Shown here: positions 25,365-34,210 of the stretch, in pieces
Layout of the letters: every line of letters begins with the position of its first letter
Position numbering within the stretch: the first letter of the stretch is position 1
Assembly: GCA_964624235.1 (NCBI GenBank)
Contig: CAZUXY010000010.1
Coordinates: 20,816-84,815 of the forward strand
Source: CAZUXY01 sp964624235
GTDB lineage: Bacteria > Spirochaetota > UBA4802 > UBA5368
Length of the DNA stretch: 64,000 bases
Direction: 5' to 3'
Program-made: the position numbers and the translations under genes
Notes under the pieces: generated by a model
Databases searched by the model: none
Told to the model about the DNA's origin: nothing
Seen by the model: the letters and a program-made list of their open reading frames with translations, nothing else

Positions 25365-26639
25365 TCAGAACAGATTTCTGAAACGGTAAAAAAACCATTC
25401 ACCGATAAAGTGGAACAATGAACGTTTCTGCCAGTTTTCCAGTTTAAGCTCCACGCTTTTTCTCAGATCAGAAAAGAATACCCCTTCCATCTGTGCGCCG
25501 AACTTCTGATCAAGCACCACCGCATTGATCTCGAGATTCCTCGAGAAGCTTCGCCGGTCTATGTTTGATGACCCGACGGTCGACCAGATGCCGTCTATAA
25601 CCGCGGTTTTCGCATGTAGAACGTAAGGGGTATATTCATAAACCCTTATACCGCTTTTAAGGTATTTCTTGTAAAGATATCGGCTTGCGCGCTGTACAAA
25701 TGGAAGATCGCTCTTGCCGGGCAGGAGAAAACGCACATCCACCCCGCGTTTTGCAGCCCGAACGAAAGCCCTGTAGAATTTTGCATCGGGAATGAAATAG
25801 GCATTGGTGATATATATAGATTCTTTCGCGAACTTAATGGCCGAGATATATGATTCCTGCACCGGTTTTATTTTTTTACGCGATCGCGAACCGAGAACCA
25901 TCAGAAGTTTTCTTCCCGCTTCTTTTATCAAGGGGAAATGCCGGTCATAATCTTCAAAATTACCTCCGTAACGGATCCATATCTCCATAAAATAAACCTG
26001 TATGTCCCTTACGGCGGGGCCCTCGATCCTCAGGTGTGTGTCCCTCCAGCGCCCTCCATTAAACTTTTTACCGGCGTACTCCATTCCGATATTGATTCCC
26101 CCGACAAAGGCGATTCTCCCGTCAACCACCAGAAGTTTTCGATGATCACGCATACTGAGATTCCAGTATCTCTTCCAGGGAGCGACCGGATGAAACTCGA
26201 GCAGTTCTACACCCTCTTTCTTCATGTAGTTGAAAAGCGCCGGCGAAGTCCCTATGCAGCCTACAGCGTCATAGATTACATTGACCCTGACACCTTCGGC
26301 CGCTTTTTTCACCAGCAGTTCGGCCATCATCCATCCTACATCATCGCTTTTAAAAATGTAGGTTTCAAGGTTTACGCTTGTTTTCGCGGATTTGATCGCT
26401 TTTATAAACTCGGCAAAACAAACATCCCCGTCTATGAGGAGCTTTATCCGGTTTCCGCCGGATATCCCTCCTATCTTAAGACTTTGCATTTCTTTTAAAA
26501 ACGAGGGCAGGAAAAAGCGGTTTTTTATTCTCGTAAAGGTTTTATTTATATTTATACGTCCGGAAGCCTTATGGAAGACTGTCTTCGCTTTTCTGCCGAC
26601 GGACCTTGAAACTGCGGATTCGTTCTTTTCTTTCACCAT
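25365..26639 (-). CDS. Cardiolipin synthase-like phospholipase D protein
   Basis: 424 residues with two HKD motifs: H166-x-K168 with D173 (DHRKLLVVDG, GGINIG) and H342-x-K344 with D349 (LHAKTAVIDG, GSSNID). There is no N-terminal transmembrane hairpin, so it is ClsB/ClsC-like rather than ClsA-like. It probably joins phosphatidylglycerol units to make cardiolipin at the inner membrane. A basic N-terminus may bind the membrane. It lies 31 bases after clpC and may be cotranscribed with it. Confidence 0.9.
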   Translation of the reverse strand: MVKEKNESAVSRSVGRKAKTVFHKASGRININKTFTRIKNRFFLPSFLKEMQSLKIGGISGGNRIKLLIDGDVCFAEFIKAIKSAKTSVNLETYIFKSDDVGWMMAELLVKKAAEGVRVNVIYDAVGCIGTSPALFNYMKKEGVELLEFHPVAPWKRYWNLSMRDHRKLLVVDGRIAFVGGINIGMEYAGKKFNGGRWRDTHLRIEGPAVRDIQVYFMEIWIRYGGNFEDYDRHFPLIKEAGRKLLMVLGSRSRKKIKPVQESYISAIKFAKESIYITNAYFIPDAKFYRAFVRAAKRGVDVRFLLPGKSDLPFVQRASRYLYKKYLKSGIRVYEYTPYVLHAKTAVIDGIWSTVGSSNIDRRSFSRNLEINAVVLDQKFGAQMEGVFFSDLRKSVELKLENWQKRSLFHFIGEWFFYRFRNLF

Positions 26640-26670
26640 GTCCTGATATCATGCCGGGGGAAGACAGCGT

Positions 26671-29145
26671 TCAACGAGATATTTGTATTTTGTCTTTTAA
26701 GCTTTCCGTTGCCAGTTTGCCTTTAGTGTCGATGGTGCGGAAATAGATCGTGCCGGTTTTTACGCCTACGTATATCCTTTTACAGTCACGGTATTTACCC
26801 TTGAGCATCTCGATCGCCAGCGCGTCCTCAATCTTGTTCTGTATGGTCCTTCTGAGATATCGGGCGCCAAAACGTTCGTCGAATCCGTGTTCCGCAAGAA
26901 ACGACCTTACTTTAGGTGAAAATTCCAGTTCAAGATCTTTCTCCCTGAGGTTGTCGTTTATTTCTTCAAGCATAAGATCCACTATCCGTCGTATATGTTT
27001 CTTGTCCAGACGGTGAAAATAAACCACTTCATCGATGCGGTTCAGGAACTCGGGACTGAAAAGTTTTTTAACCTCGGTAAAAACCCTGTCTCTTTCACCG
27101 TCATCAGCCTTCTCACCCGCCGAGAATCCCATTTTCCCCATACGCTGGTATTCCTGGTTTCCCACGTTCGAGGTCATTATAATCACCGTATCGCGGAAAC
27201 TTATGGTCGAGCCGAAATTATCGGTCAACTCACCCTCTTCCAGTACCTGCAACAGGATGTTGAATACATCAGGATGGGCTTTTTCTATCTCGTCCAGCAA
27301 TATCACGGAATAGGGCTTTCTTTTGATCTTCTCGGTCAGCTGCCCTCCCTCATCATATCCTATATAACCCGGAGGGGCGCCGATTATTCTTGAGACAGAG
27401 TGTTTTTCCATGTACTCTGACATATCCAGCCTGACCAGCGCCCCTTCATCCTCGAAAAGAAATTCGGCCAGGGCCTTTGCCAATTCGGACTTGCCCACAC
27501 CGGTCGGACCGAGAAAAATAAAAGATCCTATGGGACGTTTGCCGGTCCGCAGCCCCGTCCTGGATCTGCGAATAGCCCTGCTTATCACCTTTAAGGCCTC
27601 ATCCTGCCCGATTATCCTTTTATGAAGTTCAGCCTCCATTCTGAGCAGTCTGTCGGTTTCGGTTTCTTCCAGACGCTCAACCGGCACCCCCGTCCATTGC
27701 GCAACGATAAGCGCAATCTGGTCCGCATCGACCACGATCTCGTATTCATTAATCTTCTGTTGCCAGTCGTTTATTTTGCCCGTCAGTACCGCTTTTTTTT
27801 CTTTTATGATATCACGCAGTGACGCCGCCTTTTCGTATTCCTGGTTTTTTACCAGTTCGTTTTTGGTTGAATTGAGTTCATCAATTTCCTTTTCAATGGA
27901 ATTTATGTCATCCGGTTTATCGCAGTGGTCCAGCCGCGCCTTGGATCCGGCTTCATCCATCACGTCTATCGCCTTGTCGGGCAGATAGCGATCGTGGATA
28001 TAGCGGTTTGCGAGCCTGGCGGCTTTTTCCAGGGACTCGTCGAGGTATCGTACCTGGTGGTGCGTTTCATAACGGGTGCGAAGCCCCCTCAGTATGCGTA
28101 TCGTTTCATCAACCGTCGGTTCTTCCACCAGCACCATCTGAAAACGGCGTTCCAGCGCGGCATCCTTTTCTATATACATTTTGTACTCATTCAGGGTCGT
28201 AGCGCCTATGCACTGAAGGTCTCCCCTGGCCAGGGCTGGTTTAAGTATATTGGCGGCATCGATCGCGCCCTCTGCCGCTCCCGCTCCTATGATTGTATGA
28301 AGTTCGTCGATGAAGATAATCACGTTTTCCGACAGCTTGATCTCTTTCATGATCCGCTTCAACCGCTCTTCGAACTCACCACGATACTTCGTTCCCGCTA
28401 CAACAGCGGCGATGTCGATAGCCAACACCCGTTTATTCTGCAACGGTTCAGGAACCTGCTTTTTAACTACCCGCTGGGCCAGTCCCTCGACGATCGCCGT
28501 CTTCCCTACCCCCGCTTCTCCTATCAGTACCGGGTTGTTTTTGGTCTTTCGAGTGAGTATCCTGATTACTCGATCGATTTCCTTGTCTCGTCCGATAACG
28601 GGATCCAGCCGATCTTCGATCGCCAGGGATGTCAGGTTTTGCGCGAATTCATCAAGTGTCGGTGTTTTGGTCTTTTCAGCGGTTTTTTCGCCGGGTGCCG
28701 CACCGGATTGCATTCCAAGAATCTTCAGAATTTCACTTTTTAATACATTATATTCTATTCCCGAACGCATAAGTGTTTCGATGCCCGCGCACGTACCTTC
28801 CTTGAAAATCCCCAAAAGCAGGTGCTCGGTGCCTATGTAGTTGTTCTTCAGTTTTCGCGCTTCATCCTTTGCCGCTTCGATAATGCGGTTGTAGCGCGAA
28901 CTCACGGGCACATTCCCCAGTATTATGGTCGTCCCCGATTTGCGCACCTCCTGCTCTATTTCTTTTCTCAGAAGCTCGAAATTCACCCCCAGATTTTTTA
29001 GAATACGGGCAGCGACAGAGTCATCGTCCTTAAGGAGCGCAAGCAATATATGTTCTGGACCCAGCGAATCCGAGTTGAGCCTCCTCCCCTCGGATTGAGC
29101 ATAAATTTCCAGTACCTTTTTTGACCTTTTGGTGAAATCGTACAT
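26671..29145 (-). CDS. clpC: ClpC AAA+ unfoldase
   Basis: 824 residues: N-domain (1-145), D1 with GEAGVGKT, a middle domain with a UVR motif (YEKAASLRDIIKEK), and D2 with GPTGVGKS. The N-domain keeps glutamates in GPEHILLALL and GTEHLLLGIF, the positions that bind phosphoarginine in B. subtilis ClpC (E32 and E106). A KMGF loop near residue 670 fits the ClpP-docking tripeptide. It unfolds arginine-phosphorylated or adaptor-bound proteins for ClpP. It follows mcsB by 14 bases. Confidence 0.96.
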   Translation of the reverse strand: MYDFTKRSKKVLEIYAQSEGRRLNSDSLGPEHILLALLKDDDSVAARILKNLGVNFELLRKEIEQEVRKSGTTIILGNVPVSSRYNRIIEAAKDEARKLKNNYIGTEHLLLGIFKEGTCAGIETLMRSGIEYNVLKSEILKILGMQSGAAPGEKTAEKTKTPTLDEFAQNLTSLAIEDRLDPVIGRDKEIDRVIRILTRKTKNNPVLIGEAGVGKTAIVEGLAQRVVKKQVPEPLQNKRVLAIDIAAVVAGTKYRGEFEERLKRIMKEIKLSENVIIFIDELHTIIGAGAAEGAIDAANILKPALARGDLQCIGATTLNEYKMYIEKDAALERRFQMVLVEEPTVDETIRILRGLRTRYETHHQVRYLDESLEKAARLANRYIHDRYLPDKAIDVMDEAGSKARLDHCDKPDDINSIEKEIDELNSTKNELVKNQEYEKAASLRDIIKEKKAVLTGKINDWQQKINEYEIVVDADQIALIVAQWTGVPVERLEETETDRLLRMEAELHKRIIGQDEALKVISRAIRRSRTGLRTGKRPIGSFIFLGPTGVGKSELAKALAEFLFEDEGALVRLDMSEYMEKHSVSRIIGAPPGYIGYDEGGQLTEKIKRKPYSVILLDEIEKAHPDVFNILLQVLEEGELTDNFGSTISFRDTVIIMTSNVGNQEYQRMGKMGFSAGEKADDGERDRVFTEVKKLFSPEFLNRIDEVVYFHRLDKKHIRRIVDLMLEEINDNLREKDLELEFSPKVRSFLAEHGFDERFGARYLRRTIQNKIEDALAIEMLKGKYRDCKRIYVGVKTGTIYFRTIDTKGKLATESLKDKIQISR

Positions 29146-29159
29146 TTTACCGACCCATA

Positions 29160-30200
29160 TCAGTTGAACTGACTACGTAAAAAATCCGCACGGTACGCAT
29201 CACATTCATCCGTACCTGAAAACACCAGTCCTGCGTCTTTTTGCAGGTGCGACCACTGGACTTTGACCATTAAATCATTAATTTTCGGTAAATCAACATT
29301 TTTTATAATCGAGAGTATCACGCCCATCCGTATATTAGAAAGCTGTTCCATGGATTCAGCATAACTGATTATGCGGGAATTGAGCATCACTCCATAGGAA
29401 CGCCAGATCCTGTCCTCCAGGGTCCTGGGATTTTGATTTATGTAATCATCCCGGGCGTCACCTTCCATCTCTATTATCATTGAAGCTACCTCATCGAGTT
29501 CTTCTATAATATCGACTTCTGATTTGCCCAGTGATACATGGTTCGTTACCAGATACATCGAGCCCACTGTTTTATTCACCTCTCCTCCTGCACCGCGCAT
29601 CTCGGCCCCTAAATCGTTCACCACCCTTACCACGTCGGGGATCGATCTCATCAGGGACAGGATCGGAAGGTGCACCATGACGGAAACCCTTAGTCCGGTT
29701 CCCAGGTTCGACGGGCATGCGGTAAGATATCCGAATTCATCGGTGAACGCATAGGTTACGAATTTATTCAGTTCATCATCCATCTTGTCTGCAGCACGGT
29801 AGGTTTCCATCAACTGGAAACCGGATTTTATCGCCTGGATTCGGAAGTGGTCCTCCTCGTTCACCATAATAACGATATCGTCACTGCTGTTGAAAATGAC
29901 CGAACTGATGGAAGAAGTTTCCATTTCACTCGTTATTATGTTGCGCTCCCTGAGAAATCGCCGGTCGTCATCACCCAGTTCGGCAAGGTTAATACAGACG
30001 TACGAGTCCCGGTATGCCGATTCCACGACGAAACGCGCGGCGATCGAGTTAATCAGGCTTGTTTCAGAAGCATCCTGCCTGTGAGGAAAACCGACTGTGG
30101 CAAGATTACGGGCTAGACGAACTCTCGTCGAGAGTACTATATCCGAATGAGGACCGGACTCCGACCAGAACCCTGGGGCGCGGTATAAGTCATCGAACAT
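29160..30200 (-). CDS. mcsB: Protein arginine kinase McsB
   Basis: 346 residues of the phosphagen-kinase fold. Conserved parts are VLSTRVRLARNL (ATP binding), the NEEDHFRIQ segment and TACPSNLGTGLRVSVMVHLP around the catalytic cysteine loop. McsB phosphorylates arginines, marking proteins for ClpC-ClpP. It is slightly shorter than the B. subtilis enzyme (about 363). It starts 2 bases after the mcsA stop codon. No ctsR gene accompanies it, so its regulation differs from that in Firmicutes. Confidence 0.94.
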   Translation of the reverse strand: MFDDLYRAPGFWSESGPHSDIVLSTRVRLARNLATVGFPHRQDASETSLINSIAARFVVESAYRDSYVCINLAELGDDDRRFLRERNIITSEMETSSISSVIFNSSDDIVIMVNEEDHFRIQAIKSGFQLMETYRAADKMDDELNKFVTYAFTDEFGYLTACPSNLGTGLRVSVMVHLPILSLMRSIPDVVRVVNDLGAEMRGAGGEVNKTVGSMYLVTNHVSLGKSEVDIIEELDEVASMIIEMEGDARDDYINQNPRTLEDRIWRSYGVMLNSRIISYAESMEQLSNIRMGVILSIIKNVDLPKINDLMVKVQWSHLQKDAGLVFSGTDECDAYRADFLRSQFN

Positions 30201-30202
30201 GT

Positions 30203-30748
30203 TTAATATTGGTCCGGTTCGTTCTGTTTATACTTTTTGATCTTATCCCGGAAGACCGCCGCCTCTTCATAGCGTTCATCCTTGACCGCGAGGTCAAGCT
30301 TTTTCTCGAGCTCTGTCAGGGTTTCGGTTTTTTCCGCGACCCTGGTCGTGGTTTCCAGAAAAATCTTTCCCGTCGATTTCATCTCTATAAAATTCGACGG
30401 CATTTTCCCGATGTGTTTCTTTTCACCGTGATAATTCGCAATCACCGGATCGAGCGCACTTTTAATATACCTGTAACATTCAGGACATCCCAGCTTGCCC
30501 GTCTTCTTGTAATCCACGAAGGTCGTTCCGCAGCGCTTGCAATGGTGGCTGTCAACGATCTCGCCGGCCTCGTCAACGTTGAGAAACGAGAGCATATCGG
30601 GGACGGTCAGCGAAAAATTGGAAAGTTTGGAATTAAGACCTATCTCTCGCGCGCACCCTTCGCACAGATGAACCTCTGATTTAACGTTCTTTATAATCTC
30701 AGTTAAATGTACGGTCGCTTCGTTTTTCCGGCATTTTTCGCACATCAT
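30203..30748 (-). CDS. mcsA: McsA, activator of protein arginine kinase
   Basis: 181 residues. The N-terminal zinc site MCEKCRKNEA with HLCEGCARE, a second zinc ribbon (CKRCGTTF...CPECY) and a C-terminal UVR motif (LDLAVKDERYEEAAVFRDKI) are the domain order of McsA. It activates McsB and links it to ClpC. It is the first gene of the operon; the leader (30749-31118) holds no CtsR heptamer repeat or CIRCE that I can see. Confidence 0.93.
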   Translation of the reverse strand: MMCEKCRKNEATVHLTEIIKNVKSEVHLCEGCAREIGLNSKLSNFSLTVPDMLSFLNVDEAGEIVDSHHCKRCGTTFVDYKKTGKLGCPECYRYIKSALDPVIANYHGEKKHIGKMPSNFIEMKSTGKIFLETTTRVAEKTETLTELEKKLDLAVKDERYEEAAVFRDKIKKYKQNEPDQY

Positions 30749-31118
30749 AAACCAGTCGCTCCACTGTCCCGAAACCTGATAGACTACACTCTTAAAATAT
30801 CGTCCAGAATATAGTTTAATAAAATATAATCATCCTGTCCACCTAAAAAATGAAGCCGATTGACTCAGCAACTTACAATTTATATAATTTTCACACGTTT
30901 TCCTCACGTCCTCCTGTAATGATAATCCGATGTCATCCGCATAAATGTCCGATCTGACCTCATAATAGAGGTATTTTCCCATACCATGGCGACATTATTC
31001 TCAACAGCTCTATCCGATTGACCGAAAATAGGGTAAGGGAATTCCGCCGGTGCCAGGCATTCGCCGGTTATACGGTGATAATTACCTTTAAGCAGCAGGA
31101 GCATTTTGAACCTCATTT
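30749..31118. other. Divergent intergenic region, mcsA / ATP-grasp gene
   Basis: 370 bases, AT-rich near mcsA (TATTTTATTAAACTATATT read on the minus strand, a possible promoter area). No CtsR box, CIRCE element or structured RNA was recognised. A 70-codon minus-strand frame (30904-31116) lacks a ribosome-binding site and is probably not a gene. Confidence 0.4.
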
Positions 31119-32330
31119 ATGCTATTTAAAAGTACTAAAACCAGGAACCCTTCCCTCTTTATCTCTCTGGGAGCAGGGGAAAACCAGGTCCCTCTCATCG
31201 AGGAAGCCCGCAGACAGGGCTTCAAGGTGATAGGAGTCGACAGGAATTCCCGGGCCCCCGGATTCGCCCTCTGTGACTTAAAGATACAGGAGTCTATAGA
31301 CAATTACCGGGAGATCATCTATAAGCTAAGGGAAATAATCATCTACGGAGACATCAAGGGTGTGCTGACTAAATCTTTCGGGTCAGCGGTGAAAAGCGCC
31401 TGTTATATATCGGAACAGTTCGGCATTCCGATGATACCCTCACATCGGCTGGATGATTTCATCAATAAACGGAAAATGAAGAAAGTATTTCAGAAAAACG
31501 GAATAAATTCTCCCGGATATGAAATAATCGCTAACGCACCCGTCAGGGGGAAAAAGAGCCCTGTCAGGTTCCCTGCCGTTGCGAAACCCCCGATAGGCCA
31601 TGCCAAAAGAGGCGTCAGGCTGGTTAAATCTGTGAAAGAACTTGAAAAAATCATGGGCAGTGAAAACAGTTCTTCATACCTGCTGGAGGAGTATATCAGG
31701 GGAAACGAGATAATCGCGGTCGGTCTGGTGTTTAAGGGTACGTTCAACCTTGTGAGTGTAAGCGATAAGATTACATCCCCGCCGCCCTTCTTCGTCGATC
31801 TGATGCACGTATATCCCTCCAGGTATGCACATCTTGAAGGGCAAATATCCCGGATAGGGCAATCCGTCACGGAGTGTTTCGAGATATATACCTCTCCTTT
31901 GATTCTGGAGCTTACGGTAACCGATAAAGAAGAAATTTACCTGATCGAAGCGGTTCCTGAATTCGGCGGTGAATGCATCCCTGAAGTCCTTATCCCCCAC
32001 GGTACCGGTTATAATTTTATCGGCGAAACCGTACGGGCGGTTTCAGGGGGGAGGTTCACGCCGCCGATCAGATCCAGGTCCCATTCCTCAGTGGTTATCA
32101 AATACCTGACCGGCACCAGGGGCACGCTGGTTTCGCTTAATAATGACTCTCCCGGGAGAATACCGGAGATTATATTTACCAGGATGCTCAAGGATGCCGG
32201 ATCTAAAACCAGAAACCCGGTCAACAATCATGACAGGATAGGTGTACTGGCCGCCAAGTCACATACCATCATGGAAGCCGCCGCTGCAATAGACAGAGCC
32301 GTTGAATCCATGGGGATTGTTATCAGGTAA
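31119..32330 (+). CDS. ATP-grasp ligase of unknown substrate
   Basis: 403 residues. An N-terminal pre-ATP-grasp domain (SLGAGENQVPLIEEARRQGF, FKVIGVDRNSRAPG) is followed by the ATP-grasp core: RFPAVAKPPIGHAKRGV as the nucleotide-lysine strand, LLEEYIRGNEIIAVGLV, and IEAVPEFGGECIPEVL with metal-binding acidic residues. It resembles PurK/PylC/carbamoyl-phosphate-synthase-like enzymes that join a carboxylate to an amine. It is the first of a three-gene run with two methyltransferases, which suggests synthesis of a modified small molecule or sugar/amino-acid conjugate (inference). Confidence 0.8.
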   Translation: MLFKSTKTRNPSLFISLGAGENQVPLIEEARRQGFKVIGVDRNSRAPGFALCDLKIQESIDNYREIIYKLREIIIYGDIKGVLTKSFGSAVKSACYISEQFGIPMIPSHRLDDFINKRKMKKVFQKNGINSPGYEIIANAPVRGKKSPVRFPAVAKPPIGHAKRGVRLVKSVKELEKIMGSENSSSYLLEEYIRGNEIIAVGLVFKGTFNLVSVSDKITSPPPFFVDLMHVYPSRYAHLEGQISRIGQSVTECFEIYTSPLILELTVTDKEEIYLIEAVPEFGGECIPEVLIPHGTGYNFIGETVRAVSGGRFTPPIRSRSHSSVVIKYLTGTRGTLVSLNNDSPGRIPEIIFTRMLKDAGSKTRNPVNNHDRIGVLAAKSHTIMEAAAAIDRAVESMGIVIR

Positions 32331-32348
32331 AAGGGCCGGAGGGAAACC

Positions 32349-32993
32349 GTGACTTCTGAGAACGCATGGGAAATCCACTATACCAGAAACAAATCAATAC
32401 TGCATTATCCGGATGAAAACCTGGTAAGATTGCTGAAACTATATATCGCCGGAAGGAATCCGGAGAACAAACGCGCACTTGACGCCGGTTGCGGAACCGG
32501 CAGGCACCTTAAACTATTGCGCGAACTGGGGTTCGGATGCACCGTGGGGATTGATCTGAGTGAAAACGCCCTTGTCACTTGCGGAAAAATCCTGCAACAG
32601 CCGGTGATCAGGGCAAATCTCGACAGAATACCCTTCCATGACGGCAGTTTTGATATCGTAGTCTCCTGGGGGTCGCTGCATTATAATTCCAAGCAGGAAA
32701 CGAACATCCTCATCGGGGAAATCCACCGGGTACTGGCTGAAGGCGGACGCCTTATGGGAACCCTCCGAAACCATCGTGATACGTACCTGGCAAGGAAAAC
32801 CCATATGGGGGACAATACCTGGGTCGTCGATACGTCAGATATCAGGAATTCCGTGGTTTCCTTTTACGAGGAGGAAGAAATACGGCATATCCTCGGCCGT
32901 TTCAGAGACAGCCGTTACGGCATCATGGAAAGAACTCCTCCCGGCAGCCTCAACAAGACATTATCCCACTGGTACTTCTGGGCTGAAAAATGA
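32349..32993 (+). CDS. Class I SAM methyltransferase
   Basis: 214 residues from a GTG start; GGAGGG lies 5 bases upstream. The SAM motif is LDAGCGTGRHLKLLRELGFG, followed by GIDLSENAL and FDIVVSWGSLHY. Its C-terminal part (YEEEEIRHILGRFRDSRYG) is typical of small-molecule methyltransferases of the Methyltransf_11 group. It lies 18 bases after the ATP-grasp gene and overlaps the next gene by 4 bases, so the three should be cotranscribed. Confidence 0.85.
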   Translation: MTSENAWEIHYTRNKSILHYPDENLVRLLKLYIAGRNPENKRALDAGCGTGRHLKLLRELGFGCTVGIDLSENALVTCGKILQQPVIRANLDRIPFHDGSFDIVVSWGSLHYNSKQETNILIGEIHRVLAEGGRLMGTLRNHRDTYLARKTHMGDNTWVVDTSDIRNSVVSFYEEEEIRHILGRFRDSRYGIMERTPPGSLNKTLSHWYFWAEK

Positions 32994-33898
32994 CCACGGA
33001 CATTGTCGACGGCAGTACTTACGATCCCGTACTAAAAGACTGTCCTCTTTGCGGCACGGAAGACATACGTCCCTTGTATCATATAAAACGATATACCCCG
33101 TCCTTCAAGGTGGATCGCTGTAACCACTGCGGTTTTATATTCATGAATCCCCGATTCAGGGCTGCTGTAATCAGCCGGCTCTATGATAAGGAATATTTTC
33201 ACGGCAATGCGGAATACCGTTATTATGATGAAAGGGATGCCGAACGCTACGCCGCATACGTATGGAACAAAAGGATTGAATCCATCCACCGCTTCATCTC
33301 ACATGGGAATTTTCTCGATATTGGAGCCGCCTTCGGCGGACTGCTTAACACCGCTTCCCGTTATTACGTTCCCCATGGCATAGAGCTTTCCGACTACGCC
33401 GGAAGCTACGCACGCACACTGTTCGGGACAAACATGCATATCGGCACCATCAACGATCATCCTTTCAGCGGCTCGCACTTTTCCGTGATTACCATGATCG
33501 AGGTTCTAGAACATCTCCCGGATCCCCGGCAGGTCATAAAAGAATGCTACCGCTTGCTGGTTCCGGGAGGACTCCTGGTTATCCAGACCGCCAATATGGA
33601 CGGATTCCAGGCCAGGCTGCTGGGTGATTCATATGCGTATTTTATGCCGGGTCACCTGTCATACTTCACAAAGGTGAACCTTACAGGACTGCTTCGTGAA
33701 ACGGGTTTTCAAAAGGTCCTGGCTTTTCATCCCGTGGAGTTCGGGCTGATCCCGAAACTGCTTAAATCCCGTTACGACTTCAAAAGCGTCATGGACTATC
33801 ATCGATGGTTGAGAATAGCATTTTACCACTATCTCAGCAAACTGCGGTGGAGGAATTGGGCGGCTACCAGTTCCATGGTATTATACGCATTCAGGTAA
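32990..33898 (+). CDS. SAM methyltransferase with N-terminal zinc-ribbon
   Basis: 302 residues. The N-terminus has CPLCG (about 17-21) and CNHCG (about 43-47), a probable zinc site seen in sugar and polysaccharide methyltransferases, followed by FMNPRF. The SAM domain has FLDIGAAFGGLLNTA, GIELSDYAG, and the LEHLPDPRQVI motif. It overlaps the previous gene as ATGA. It may methylate a surface glycan or a product of the ATP-grasp enzyme. Confidence 0.82.
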   Translation: MTTDIVDGSTYDPVLKDCPLCGTEDIRPLYHIKRYTPSFKVDRCNHCGFIFMNPRFRAAVISRLYDKEYFHGNAEYRYYDERDAERYAAYVWNKRIESIHRFISHGNFLDIGAAFGGLLNTASRYYVPHGIELSDYAGSYARTLFGTNMHIGTINDHPFSGSHFSVITMIEVLEHLPDPRQVIKECYRLLVPGGLLVIQTANMDGFQARLLGDSYAYFMPGHLSYFTKVNLTGLLRETGFQKVLAFHPVEFGLIPKLLKSRYDFKSVMDYHRWLRIAFYHYLSKLRWRNWAATSSMVLYAFR

Positions 33899-34210
33899 CC
33901 CGCCTTCACTGTACGATTACTTTCCGACAAACGATATTCCCGCGCTACTCAATCAGGTGTTTCAGCGCCACCGTCATTCCATTTCAATGGAAACAACACA
34001 TTTAAAATTGCATTGACTTTTTTTAAAATATAGTTTTAATGATTAGTGGTATTTTCGGGAGTCATTCCTTAATTCCCGTTTCAGAAAGGGTTTACCGGAT
34101 CGGGGAAACATCAGGAGAGGGAACTATTACACAAATCCAATAACTGGTGTTTAGCCGGAATGACCCCAGGTGATCCATCAAATTATAAAAAATTTAGAGG
34201 AGTGGGTCTT
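33899..34210 (+). other. Leader of the Omp85-like gene
   Basis: 312 bases without a credible gene. It holds a candidate promoter at 34013-34040 and a ribosome-binding site (AGAGGAG, 34195-34201). The leader from promoter to start is about 160 bases; no known riboswitch was recognised. Confidence 0.4.
34013..34040 (+). promoter_or_regulatory. Sigma-70-like promoter for the outer-membrane protein gene
   Basis: TTGACT (34013-34018) and TTTAAT (34035-34040) are separated by 16 bases in an AT-rich context, each matching the consensus at five of six positions. It lies about 170 bases before the start at 34211. Confidence 0.5.

Noticed and set aside
27925..28743. Plus-strand frame of 272 codons within clpC
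   Set aside because: Antisense to conserved ClpC domain sequence; no recognisable protein features.
30904..31116. 70-codon minus-strand frame in the mcsA/ATP-grasp gap
   Set aside because: No ribosome-binding site, start adjacent to the divergent gene, no family pattern. Possible but not supported.
30749..31118. CtsR or CIRCE (HrcA) operator for the mcsA-mcsB-clpC operon
   Set aside because: No GGTCAAA repeats or TTAGCACTC-N9-GAGTGCTAA found on either strand.
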